DNA from: Siphonobacter sp. SORGH_AS_0500
GTDB lineage: Bacteria; Bacteroidota; Bacteroidia; Cytophagales; Spirosomataceae
NCBI RefSeq assembly: GCF_002838835.1
Contig: NZ_NHPP01000013.1
Location: 62,001-126,000, forward strand
Direction of reading: 5' to 3'
DNA length: 64,000 bases
The position numbers were made by a program, and so were the translations under genes. The notes below the pieces were generated by a model. It was given only the letters and a program-made list of their open reading frames with translations. It made no database searches and was not told the DNA's origin. Each line of letters opens with the position of its first letter. The first letter of the stretch is position 1. This document shows, one piece after another, positions 27,628-36,952 of the stretch.

Positions 27628-28137
27628 TTAATCATTGATCTGGAAATACAATTCACGTAATTTCTGGAGTCCCCGAAAGGCCCGCACCTTTACATTAGCT
27701 ACGGAAAGGCCCAGTACCTGCCCGATTTCTTCGTAACTCATATTCTGAAAGCGGCTGAGCAGCAACACTTCCCGGTATGAATCAGGGAGAAGCTCCAGAG
27801 CCTGATGTAACCGCTGGTGATAGGCTTCGCTTTCATCTTCTTCCAGCAGGATATCAGGAAATTCGTTCGTGTGATGCCGCAGCGTTTTCAGATGGTCGTT
27901 ATAGATGTTTCGGGCCAACTCATAGATCCAGGTTCGAAAAACTGCCCCTTCCCGGAAGGTATGCCGATACCGCAACAACCGCAGGAATACCTGCTGGGTG
28001 AGATCGCGGGCAATATCCCGGGATGATTGCCGATAGAGAAAGAAATTCAGCAACGACTTTTTGTAACGTTCGTACAAAATGGCGGCTTTGTCGAGGTCTC
28101 CTTCACTTACGGCCTGCATGGCCTGTTCGTCGGTCAT
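27628..28137 (-). CDS. ECF-type RNA polymerase sigma factor
   Basis: This 169-residue protein has sigma-70 region 2 (SSRDIARDLTQQVFLRLLRY, then FRTWIYELARNIYNDHLK) and region 4 HTH (MSYEEIGQVLGLSVANVKVRAFRGLQKLR). It is a compact ECF factor with no extra domain. It heads an operon with the HEAT-repeat anti-sigma and the exported beta-repeat protein. The upstream DNA shares a gap with the Fic-associated repeats at 28278-28351, about 140 bp before this start, so the repeats might also affect this promoter. Confidence 0.93.
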   Translation of the reverse strand: MTDEQAMQAVSEGDLDKAAILYERYKKSLLNFFLYRQSSRDIARDLTQQVFLRLLRYRHTFREGAVFRTWIYELARNIYNDHLKTLRHHTNEFPDILLEEDESEAYHQRLHQALELLPDSYREVLLLSRFQNMSYEEIGQVLGLSVANVKVRAFRGLQKLRELYFQIND

Positions 28138-28277
28138 GGAAGCGGGGTTAACAGATGGTTGATTTTGTAAAAGGGTACTTCGGGAAAAGCGAAAGGTTAC
28201 AAGTTAGGGAAAGAAAATTTTTAGAAGGCTTGCGAGCAGCACTCTACCATGAAATTGACCTCCTATGATTTAGGCCT

Positions 28278-28351
28278 TAAGGTAAACTATAGAATTTTAT
28301 ATTTTACTTTACGGGCTTAAAGTAAAATATAGCCAGCTATATTTTACTTTA
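28278..28351. promoter_or_regulatory. Four alternating half-sites at exact 20-bp spacing (operator-like array)
   Basis: Three copies of TAAAGTAAAATATA or its complement start at 28298 (reverse), 28318 (forward) and 28338 (reverse). A fourth, degenerate copy (TAAGGTAAACTATAG, forward) starts at 28278. Start positions are 20 bp apart, close to two helical turns. The 28318-28351 pair is a perfect palindrome with 16-bp arms (TAAAGTAAAATATAGC and GCTATATTTTACTTTA) around CA. The 28278-28311 pair is a weaker palindrome. This looks like an operator for a dimeric or oligomeric regulator. The next gene is a Fic remnant with a C-terminal winged-helix-like end, so Fic autoregulation is one guess. Confidence 0.6.
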
Positions 28352-28390
28352 TACCTCTTATCAGCGGGTTACTCGGACAAGTCATTTTCC

Positions 28391-28789
28391 TTTTTTGAGG
28401 AAAATAAAGCCCTATACTACGATAACCTGACCAGGGTTAGAGATAAAAATGATCTGTTACAATGGTTGAAATATTTTCTCGTTGGAATAGAAAAGACTAG
28501 TAAAACGGCTTGCGATACGTTAGGTAAAATCTTAGGGTTAAAAGAAAAATACGAAATTGAAATCCGAACTACACTAGGCCGCAAATTCACATCAGGGCTA
28601 ACGCTGATGTCAGCTTTATTTCAAAATCCGGTTATTCGGGTGAAAGATGTACAGACGATCTGTCATTTGAGCCCTAAAGCTGCGGGAGAGTTAACCGCTG
28701 ATTTTGAGAAATTAGGCATATTGAAAGAATTAACCGGATTCTCAAGAAACCGGACTTTTGTTTTTAGTGACTATCTCAGCTTGTTCTGA
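28391..28789 (+). pseudogene. Truncated Fic family protein, C-terminal fragment
   Basis: The frame from 28391 (FFEENKALYYDNLTRVRDKN) to the stop at 28789 reads like the last ~130 residues of a Fic-domain protein: the ALYYDNL helix, WLKYFLVGIEKTSKTACDTL, and the C-terminal winged-helix segment ending TGFSRNRTFVFSDYLSLF. The catalytic HPFxxGNGR region is absent and is not found in any frame upstream. The fragment has no ATG, only a TTG at 28466. Intact proteins of this kind are about 350-380 residues and AMPylate target proteins. It ends 9 bp before gldG. It is probably a deletion remnant. Confidence 0.8.
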
Positions 28790-28798
28790 GCCTAGAAT

Positions 28799-30462
28799 AT
28801 GATGAAATCCAAGTACCTGCGTCCCCTGCTATTAGTGATTGGAGTGGTAGCCCTGAATGTGCTGGCCGGTTTTTTCTATTTCCGTCTCGATTTAACGGAA
28901 GACCGCCGCTACAGTCTTTCGGATGCCACCCGAAATATACTTGACCAGCTCGATGACGAGGTGTACGTGAAAGTATACCTCGACGGTGATTTGAACCCTG
29001 GTTTTCGGCATCTGCGGGAATCCATTCGAGAAACGCTGGAAGAATTTAAAGCTCATTCCGGTGGTCACCTCGATTATCGATTTATTGATCCTTCGGCTGA
29101 AACAGATGCCAAGAAGCGAAATGCCTTATACGAAGCCTTGACTGAGAAAGGTTTAATCCCTACGAATGTAGTAGAAGGGGGCCAAGACAGTCGCTCGCAG
29201 AAGCTGGTGTGGCCGGGAGCTTTATTAACCTTTCAGAATAAGGAGACTTCGGTTCAATTACTGAAAGGAAATATCTCGCAGTCGGCTCAGGAAAATCTGA
29301 ATCTTTCGGCTGAAAACGTGGAATACTCGCTGGCTACGGCTTTGCGGGAGTTAACCCAGAAAGAAAAAAAGCGGATTGGGTTATTATCTACACTCTCCAA
29401 AAAACTGAATCCCGTGCGGATTTCGGATTTGATTGTGGCTCTGCAAAAGAACTACGATATTTTTCAGGTGAACCTGCAAACCTCGCCTAATCTAGATGGG
29501 CTGGATGCGGTACTGGTCATCAAACCCGATCAGGAGTTTTCGGAGGACGATCAGTTAAAGCTCGATCAGTTTATTGTGCACGGAGGTAAAGCTCTGTTCT
29601 TCATGGATGCTGTGCAGACCGATTCGGTAGGACGCGAAGGTGTGTATGCTCAGCCAACGAATCTGAAAATTGATGAGTTATTATTCCGTTATGGGCTCCG
29701 GGCTAACTCGGTAGTCGTGAAGGATATGCTCTCGGCTCAAATTCCGCTAAACGTCGGAACGATGGGCGATAAGGCTAACATTCAGCTCATGCCCTGGCGG
29801 TTTTATCCTTTGCTGAATTCGTACGGTAAATCACCCATTACCCGTAATCTGGATGCTTTATACGGGCGTTACGTAGGTTCACTCGATACCGTAGCGGCGG
29901 AAGGCATTCGAAAAACGCCGCTGGTATTTACCTCCGCCTATACCCAAACCCTACGGGCTCCGGCCGTTATTCCTTACAACGAAGCGGGCCGCAAACCTGA
30001 TCCAACGCAGTATACGGGTGGGCCCAAAGCGGTGGCCTATTTGCTGGAGGGTAAGTTTTCGTCATTATTCCGCAATCGATTATTACCCGAGACCCTCGCT
30101 CGAAAGGGTTTGCCGTTCAGGATAAACCGTCCAAAATTGTAGTAGTAGCTGACGGGGATTTAGCTCTCAACGATTTCGATCCGAAACGTCAGGTACCTTT
30201 GCCCTTGGGTTTTGACCGCTTCAGCCCCGATCGCCACATCTATGCCAATAAAGATTTTATCCTGAATGCAGTGGATTATCTGCTCGATGACAACGGAGTA
30301 ATTACGGCCCGAACGAAAGAATTCAAGTTACGGCCGCTGGACAAAGTAGAAATAGAAGAAAACAAAATGGTCTGGCAAGTATTAAACTTGTTAGGTCCAC
30401 TAGTCTTCATTGTTCTGTTAGGCGGTGGCTGGTATTTCTGGCGACAGAAGCAGTTCAGTTAA
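28799..30462 (+). pseudogene. gldG: Gliding motility ABC-transporter component GldG, broken by a 1-base frameshift
   Basis: The first frame (28799-30142) has the N-terminal membrane segment YLRPLLLVIGVVALNVLAG. It continues with the RLDLTEDRRYSLSDATRNIL motif and the ABC-type uncharacterised domain, then ends early after LARKG. The other frame continues FAVQDKPSKIVVVADGDLAL, through ANKDFILNAVDYLLDDNG to a C-terminal membrane segment (LLGPLVFIVLLGGGWYFW) at 30462. One extra base in AAAGGG at 30103-30108 joins them into ~555 residues, as expected for GldG. GldG works with GldA and GldF in gliding and secretion. gldF is usually adjacent but is absent here; a Fic remnant occupies its place. Confidence 0.88.
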
Positions 30463-30530
30463 TGGTTAATGTTTAGGGGTTAATAGTTGTTGGTTATTAG
30501 TTCCTGGATAATAACCTGACTTAATAGATA

Positions 30531-30565
30531 AAAAGCCGTCTGAATTTCTTATTCGGACGGCTTTT
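30531..30565. terminator. Bidirectional terminator between gldG and gpmI
   Basis: AAAAGCCGTC...GAAT pairs with ATTCGGACGGCTTTT around a short loop, with an A-run and T-run on the two sides. It serves convergent genes. Confidence 0.85.
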
Positions 30566-30585
30566 ATTTGTATAACTAACAACAA

Positions 30586-32112
30586 CTAAACCAAAACGTC
30601 GCCAGTCATGATTTCGGGTTTTTCGATGCCCATTAAGGCCAGAATCGTTGGTGCGATGTCGCCGAGCTTTCCGTTTTTAATGGATTTATGGTCGTCATCC
30701 AGCAGAATACAGGGAACCAGGTTCAGACTGTGCTGAGTGTTTGGACTTCCGTCGTCGTTAATCATGTAATCGGCATTACCGTGGTCTGCTAATACAATAA
30801 CGGAATAGTGACTGTTACGAGCTGCCGTCACTACGGCATTCAGCGATACGTCAACTGATTCACAAGCGGCTACTACGGCTTCAAAGCTACCCGTATGGCC
30901 TACCATGTCAGGGTTGGCAAAGTTTAGACACACGAAATCTGCCGATCCTTTTTCCAGTTCAGGAACCAGGGCATTACGAACGTCATATACCGACATTTCG
31001 GGTTTGAGATCGTACGTAGCCACTTTAGGCGAAGGGCACAGAATTCGGTTTTCGCCTTCGAAGGGTTCGTTACGGCCTCCTGAGAAGAAAAAGGTTACGT
31101 GCGGATATTTCTCGGTTTCAGCGATACGAATCTGCGTTCTGCCCGCTTTGGAAATGATTTCTCCTAACGTATAAGGCAGGTTCGAATCATCGAAAATGAC
31201 GTTTACACCCGTGAATGACTTGTTATAATTCGTCATCGTCAGGTAACGAATATCTAACTTGCTCATGCCATATTCCGGGAAGTTTTCCTGCGTAAGAGCT
31301 TTGGTAATTTCCTGTGGACGATCGGTACGGTAGTTGAAGCAAATCACTACATCACCTTCCTGAATGGTTGCAACGGGCAGGTTGTTTTCGGTAATAACGA
31401 TGGGCTGGATGAACTCATCGGTAACCCCTTGCAAATACGACGTTTCAAGCGTAGAAATTAACTGGCTGGCCTCAACGGGTTGACCAATCCCTTTCACCAT
31501 CACATCGTAAGCCAGTTTGATACGTTCCCAGCGATTATCACGATCCATGGAATAATACCGTCCGGTTACGCTGGCAATTTTACCCACTGAAGTAGGAAGG
31601 AAGGCCTGTAAGTCAGACAAATACTTTACACCAGATTTAGGATCGGTGTCGCGTCCATCGGTGAAGGCGTGGATGAATACGTTCTCCAGACCATTGTCTT
31701 TCGCCACATTGCAAAGAGCCTTGAGGTGATTGATGTGAGCGTGAACGCCCCCATCAGAAACCAGACCCAGGAAGTGAACGGGTTTATGATTAGCCTTAGC
31801 AAATTCGAGAGCTTCTACCAGTACAGGTTCGTGGCGAAGGGTATCTTGCTCGATAGCGTCATTGAGACGAACCAGACTTTGTTTGACGGTACGACCCGCT
31901 CCGAGGTTCATGTGACCTACTTCGGAATTACCAAACTGACCTTCGGGCAAACCTACTTCGGGACCGAAAGTCACCAGCGTAGAGTGTGGATAATTCGCGA
32001 ATAACGAATCGTAAAAGGGGGTCTGAGCGGCAATGATGGCCGAACGATCTTCCTCGCCTTGTTTGGCAATGCCCCAACCGTCGAGGATAACTAACAGAAC
32101 TTTTTTGCTCAC
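30586..32112 (-). CDS. gpmI: 2,3-bisphosphoglycerate-independent phosphoglycerate mutase
   Basis: The open frame goes back to an ATG at 32160, but the GTG at 32112 gives MSKKVLLVILDGWGIAKQG, the family's standard N-terminus, so 32112 is preferred (508 residues). The catalytic Ser is in FGNSEVGHMNLGAGR. The metal ligands appear in VLLVILDGWG, ADHGNADYMI, NFANPDMVGHTG and the C-terminal segment ending KPEIMTGDVLV. The enzyme interconverts 3- and 2-phosphoglycerate in glycolysis, matching eno downstream. The alternative ATG start cannot be excluded. Confidence 0.95.
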   Translation of the reverse strand: MSKKVLLVILDGWGIAKQGEEDRSAIIAAQTPFYDSLFANYPHSTLVTFGPEVGLPEGQFGNSEVGHMNLGAGRTVKQSLVRLNDAIEQDTLRHEPVLVEALEFAKANHKPVHFLGLVSDGGVHAHINHLKALCNVAKDNGLENVFIHAFTDGRDTDPKSGVKYLSDLQAFLPTSVGKIASVTGRYYSMDRDNRWERIKLAYDVMVKGIGQPVEASQLISTLETSYLQGVTDEFIQPIVITENNLPVATIQEGDVVICFNYRTDRPQEITKALTQENFPEYGMSKLDIRYLTMTNYNKSFTGVNVIFDDSNLPYTLGEIISKAGRTQIRIAETEKYPHVTFFFSGGRNEPFEGENRILCPSPKVATYDLKPEMSVYDVRNALVPELEKGSADFVCLNFANPDMVGHTGSFEAVVAACESVDVSLNAVVTAARNSHYSVIVLADHGNADYMINDDGSPNTQHSLNLVPCILLDDDHKSIKNGKLGDIAPTILALMGIEKPEIMTGDVLV

Positions 32113-32166
32113 GATATTTCGGGAATGAGAATGAATCAGGTACAATGTTGGTACAGACAAAGTTAA

Positions 32167-32362
32167 ACCGAAGCCGTTAGAATCGAAGCAGAAGTTTAGA
32201 AAAGGCTAAAAAAGCATTAGAAACCCCAACCCGTAGAGACGCGATTAGTCGCGTCTGGGCTAGAAATCGTGGTAATCCAACCCAGCAGTCACTCGGCAAA
32301 ACCGAGCGACTGCCGAGAGCACCTCTACTCAAACAAAAAAAGACGCGATACAATCGACGTCT
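32167..32362. repeat. AGACGCGA-type repeat gap upstream of gpmI
   Basis: No gene is present. The gap has GTAGAGACGCGATTAGTCGC near 32231, a hairpin-like AGTCACTCGG...CCGAGCGACT near 32288-32313, and AGACGCGATACA...GACGTCTCTAC near 32341-32367 overlapping the end of the phosphatase gene. The same words occur near 23529 and 24836. Confidence 0.6.
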
Positions 32363-32866
32363 CTACTCTAAATGGTGTTTCTTAATGATCCAGTCCAGCA
32401 GTTTTTCGGTACTGCGTTTGGCAATCTGGTAGACCTCTTCAAAAGCCTCATCTGGTTCGTAATACGGATCGGGCAGGGAAGGAATACCGCGTGAAACCTC
32501 CACAAAGGGATCAAATTTTCGCAATAGAAAAACCTGTTCGTGCGAAGGATACGACCCACTGAATCGGTGCGACATGGCGTGAATGTTATCGAAATTCGAG
32601 TCATCCATGCCGATGATATAGTCAAAATCCGTAAAGTCTGATTTTCGCAATTGCTTGGCCCGGTGGTCTAGCTTTAGTCCGTGTGATTCAGCATTAGCAC
32701 ACGTCCGGCGATCAGGACGATTCCCAATCTCGTAGGTACTCGTCGCTGCCGAATCGCAGTAAATCTGATCCGTAAGGCCGCGATCTTCTACTGCTTTCTT
32801 AAACAAAGCCTCCGCTAGCGGAGACCGACAAATATTACCTAAACAAACAAAAAGGACTTTAACCAT
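32363..32866 (-). CDS. Low-molecular-weight protein-tyrosine phosphatase
   Basis: This 167-residue cytoplasmic phosphatase has the P-loop VCLGNICRSP (nucleophile Cys8, Arg14) and the general acid Asp in SLPDPYYEP. Members dephosphorylate tyrosine residues (or arginine, in a subset) and are often linked to exopolysaccharide control, but nothing nearby fixes the substrate. The length is normal. The first bases downstream overlap a repeat. Confidence 0.94.
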   Translation of the reverse strand: MVKVLFVCLGNICRSPLAEALFKKAVEDRGLTDQIYCDSAATSTYEIGNRPDRRTCANAESHGLKLDHRAKQLRKSDFTDFDYIIGMDDSNFDNIHAMSHRFSGSYPSHEQVFLLRKFDPFVEVSRGIPSLPDPYYEPDEAFEEVYQIAKRSTEKLLDWIIKKHHLE

Positions 32867-32875
32867 AAGCGTTTC

Positions 32876-32985
32876 TAGGTTTAGAGTTTTGGGTTTTGAG
32901 TTAGCAAATAGATGTTGAGACTAAAGGCTTTAACCATACTGATTATTGCGAGCATAATAACTCAAAACCCTAAACTCAAAACATT
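32876..32985. repeat. Inverted GTTTTGAGTTTAG-type element
   Basis: About 25-bp near-identical inverted ends (the GTTTAGAGTTTTGGG... side near 32879-32903 and the ...CCCTAAACTCAAAAC side near 32958-32982) flank a unique core of about 55 bp. It lies between the phosphatase and the DivIC-like gene. Many gaps in this window hold parts of the same sequence family. It may be a degenerate mobile or hairpin element. Confidence 0.55.
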
Positions 32986-32991
32986 GCCAAC

Positions 32992-33288
32992 TTATTCTAC
33001 AGGATTCCCCTCTTCGTCTACGAGTACGAAAACTTCTTCGTTATCTTTCTTCATCATGTACTTCTCGCGGGCGAAGGTTTCCAGGGATGCGTCGGATTCG
33101 GTGATTTCCTGCCGCTCTTTATGGACACGGACGATTTCCTTTTCCATGAACTCTTTCTGAGCTTCCAGCTCCGAAAGCTCGTGGCTCATCTGATATTTTT
33201 TCAGCGGATTATAATCACTCAGGGCAATCAAAACGACCCAGATGGTGATCGCTATGACGGGAAATTTGGGAGGCCAGACGCGAAACAT
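32992..33288 (-). CDS. Septum-formation initiator (FtsB/DivIC-like) protein
   Basis: This 98-residue bitopic protein has a short N-terminus, one membrane segment (KFPVIAITIWVVLIALSDY, ~residues 8-26) and a coiled coil (SHELSELEAQKEFMEKEIVRVHKERQEI). A conserved FAREKYMMKKDNEEVFVLVDE ending matches FtsB/DivIC proteins. These act with FtsL and FtsQ in the divisome. It sits 109 bp downstream of eno on the same strand. Confidence 0.88.
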   Translation of the reverse strand: MFRVWPPKFPVIAITIWVVLIALSDYNPLKKYQMSHELSELEAQKEFMEKEIVRVHKERQEITESDASLETFAREKYMMKKDNEEVFVLVDEEGNPVE

Positions 33289-33341
33289 AGGCTGCTCAGA
33301 AAGTTAAAAATGAAAGCGTTACTTACTCTGTAAACGAAAAA

Positions 33342-33383
33342 AAGGGCTATGGGTTTAAGCCAATGCTCAAATCCATAGCCCTT
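33342..33383 (-). terminator. eno: Terminator after eno
   Basis: AAGGGCTATGG at 33342-33352 pairs with CCATAGCCCTT around a loop. On the minus strand it is followed by a T-run (plus-strand A-run at 33337-33343). It lies about 15 bp beyond the eno stop. Confidence 0.8.
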
Positions 33384-33397
33384 CTCAGGTATTCTAA

Positions 33398-34750
<1,353 letters not shown>

Positions 34751-34757
34751 TTACTCC

Positions 34758-34788
34758 GCAAAATGCGTTGCAAAGTAACGCATTTTGC
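34758..34788. promoter_or_regulatory. Perfect inverted repeat between udk and eno
   Basis: GCAAAATGCGTT at 34758-34769 and AACGCATTTTGC at 34777-34788 flank a 7-bp loop, about 80 bp before the eno start and 47 bp past the udk stop. No T-run follows on either strand, so a terminator is less likely than an operator or a leader hairpin. On the minus strand the loop reads ACTTTGC, making TTACTTTG, one mismatch from a -7 TAnnTTTG. Confidence 0.45.
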
Positions 34789-34834
34789 CAGTGGTCTGAA
34801 AGCCCTGAAAAATCAATTTTCCCAGGAAGCTTTT

Positions 34835-35506
34835 TTAATGCTCTGAATTGGAAGGCATGTCCACCGAATTTGGGCCTGTCTGATTCGAAATCAGCATTTT
34901 CAAATAATGCACCAGCATATCGAGTCCCTTTTGAAAATGATCATTATTAGGAATAACCAGATCGGCCTGAGCCCGGAAAGGTTTGATATACTTCTGGTAC
35001 GTTGGTTTGACGTGGTGTTCCCAGCGATATAATACATCATTAATGTCGTAACCCCGCTCTTCCGAATCCCGGCGAATCCGGCGGTTGAGCTTGATTTTAT
35101 TTTTAGCATCAATGAATACCTTCAAATCAAGCATGTTCGCAATTTCTTCGAAATAGAAAACGAAAATACCTTCTACCACAATAATCGGCGTAGACTTGAA
35201 CGTCAGCATCGCCGGAATAAGGTCGGGATTATTAAAGGTGTATTCTAATTTCTGAACGTCCTTGCCTTCCCGTAAGTCGTGAATATGCTGGGCATATTGT
35301 TGAAAATCAATGGACTCGGGTAAGTCAAAATTATGAACCCCGTGGCGGTCCAGTGGAATTTCGTGCCGCGGGCGATAGTAATTATCCTGAGAAATTAAGG
35401 TGATTTCTTCCTGTGGAAAAGCCGATAAAAGGCTTTTCAAAAACAACGTTTTACCTGACGCACTACCACCAGTAATGCCAACAATGAAAGGTTTTTGCGA
35501 CTGCAT
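34835..35506 (-). CDS. udk: Uridine kinase
   Basis: The frame extends to 35554, but the ATG at 35506 (MQSQKPFIVGITGGSASGKT) starts directly before the P-loop and is preferred (223 residues). The sequence shows the P-loop GGSASGKT, the DNYYRPRHEIPLDRHGVHNFDLPESID substrate segment, IIVVEGIFVFYF and the lid RIRRDSEERGYD. It phosphorylates uridine and cytidine in pyrimidine salvage, alongside upp elsewhere in this window. The C-terminal tail is slightly longer than usual. Confidence 0.95.
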   Translation of the reverse strand: MQSQKPFIVGITGGSASGKTLFLKSLLSAFPQEEITLISQDNYYRPRHEIPLDRHGVHNFDLPESIDFQQYAQHIHDLREGKDVQKLEYTFNNPDLIPAMLTFKSTPIIVVEGIFVFYFEEIANMLDLKVFIDAKNKIKLNRRIRRDSEERGYDINDVLYRWEHHVKPTYQKYIKPFRAQADLVIPNNDHFQKGLDMLVHYLKMLISNQTGPNSVDMPSNSEH

Positions 35507-35608
35507 GTATTGTGGATTTCCGGTGCAAAAATACGCAACATTTACATAAGCCACGCGACAGCATTTGAAAAGCTGGTTTTATAACCCTGATTTTCAGATT
35601 CCGTGCAC

Positions 35609-36913
35609 TTAATACTTTTCCCGAATCTGGGTCAAAATTCGTTCCATATCGCGGCGAATTTCGCTGGTAGGGCGGTTAAAGTTATTGTTCATAAAACTGA
35701 ATAACAACGTCTTCCCACTTTTAGTCAGTAAGTATCCGCTCAGGTTATAAATGCCTGATAAAGAACCTGTTTTGGCAAAAATGAAGGGCTTCCCGTCGGC
35801 GGATTTATACGCATTTTTTATGGATCCGGCCTGGCCGCCAATGGCTAGTAAAGGGAAAATTCGCTCGGTTGGATATTCGGTGTACATTTTTTCCAACAGA
35901 CGAATGATGCTTCTGGGCGTAAAGAGGTTATACCGCGAAAGCCCGGAGCCATCGGCCCAGTTGGGGCGATCAGGTAAATCGGTCAGGTGATTTTTGAGGA
36001 CGTAATCAATGGCGGTTTTGCTTTGAAAAGGCTGCTCTATTTTCGAACAAACAAGCATGAGAATTTGCTCAGCCACGAAGTTATCGGAAGGTTGCAGCAT
36101 GTGTTTGTAAAGCGTATCCACCGAAATGGAGGAAAGACTTTGATACACTTTGGTAGAAAATGAGGGTAATAAAGTTACCCGTTTATGCAAAGTATCGCTT
36201 ACGAGTTGAGTGGTTAATACAGACGAAGTCTGAAAAGGTACGTGCTGTTCAAAATGAGCAGGCACTACACCAGAAGTACCCGTGAACTGATTACTCATCC
36301 AGTCACGACGAACCTGGAATGTAGCATGGCTGGTGTCTTTTTCAAGTATGAATGATTGGGGAATAACGTTAATCGCTAGTTTATCGGAAGCCAAGAAACG
36401 AACCACGTTGCCATAGACGGATAAGGCACTGATTTCGGGCTGGTAATAATCCTGGTAATCATTCCAGGCCCAGCCGCTACCAAAGGGTCTTTGAGGGAAA
36501 TGACCCGGCCAGTAAAACAGCTTTTCCGGGCGGCGGGCTAAAAATTCCAGAGCTTTACTGCTGGGAACATTGACGTTTAGTAATGTCGGGTCGCCCGTTC
36601 CCCAAAAAATCAGAGAATCATTTCGAACGAGGTACCGCAGAGCTTCTACCGAATCGCCCAGCGTTTTAAGTCCGGCATAAAAAGTAAAAAGTTTGGTATT
36701 GGAAGCGGGGACAAAGTAACGTTCGGCGTTGTGGGCATAAAGCGTCTGCTTTCGGTCGGGGTCGTAGAGCATAAGCCCAGCGTGGTGATTTCCAAACGTA
36801 ACCGAAGTCCAGAGTGAATCCAGGTTTTTCAGGGAAGAGGTTCGCTTGCTCACGGAACAGGAAGTCAGCGAAAGCGTGAGGACTACCGAACTGATAATGA
36901 CTAGTAACTTCAT
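35609..36913 (-). CDS. dacB: D-alanyl-D-alanine carboxypeptidase/endopeptidase (PBP4 type), lipoprotein
   Basis: The frame reaches 36952, but the ATG at 36913 (MKLLVIISSVVLTLSLTSC) begins a lipoprotein signal peptide with Cys at 19, giving 434 residues. Active-site motifs of the PBP4 (S13) family are present: SxxK in PASNTKLFTF, SxN in QPSDNFVAEQ, and KTG in FAKTGSLSGIY. It trims or cleaves peptidoglycan peptides in the periplasm. The large insertion domain between SxxK and SxN, normal for this class, is present. It is preceded by the secreted metalloprotease gene with about 40 bp between them. Confidence 0.92.
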   Translation of the reverse strand: MKLLVIISSVVLTLSLTSCSVSKRTSSLKNLDSLWTSVTFGNHHAGLMLYDPDRKQTLYAHNAERYFVPASNTKLFTFYAGLKTLGDSVEALRYLVRNDSLIFWGTGDPTLLNVNVPSSKALEFLARRPEKLFYWPGHFPQRPFGSGWAWNDYQDYYQPEISALSVYGNVVRFLASDKLAINVIPQSFILEKDTSHATFQVRRDWMSNQFTGTSGVVPAHFEQHVPFQTSSVLTTQLVSDTLHKRVTLLPSFSTKVYQSLSSISVDTLYKHMLQPSDNFVAEQILMLVCSKIEQPFQSKTAIDYVLKNHLTDLPDRPNWADGSGLSRYNLFTPRSIIRLLEKMYTEYPTERIFPLLAIGGQAGSIKNAYKSADGKPFIFAKTGSLSGIYNLSGYLLTKSGKTLLFSFMNNNFNRPTSEIRRDMERILTQIREKY

Positions 36914-36952
36914 AGGAACAGAAAGGGGAAGCCACTGACTTCCCCGATTCAT

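Noticed and set aside
28249..28320. Short peptide MKLTSYDLGL... in front of the Fic remnant
   Set aside because: It stops within the half-site array and is out of frame with the Fic fragment, so it is probably accidental.
30199..30462. Separate small membrane protein after gldG
   Set aside because: It is the GldG C-terminus out of frame after a one-base deletion.
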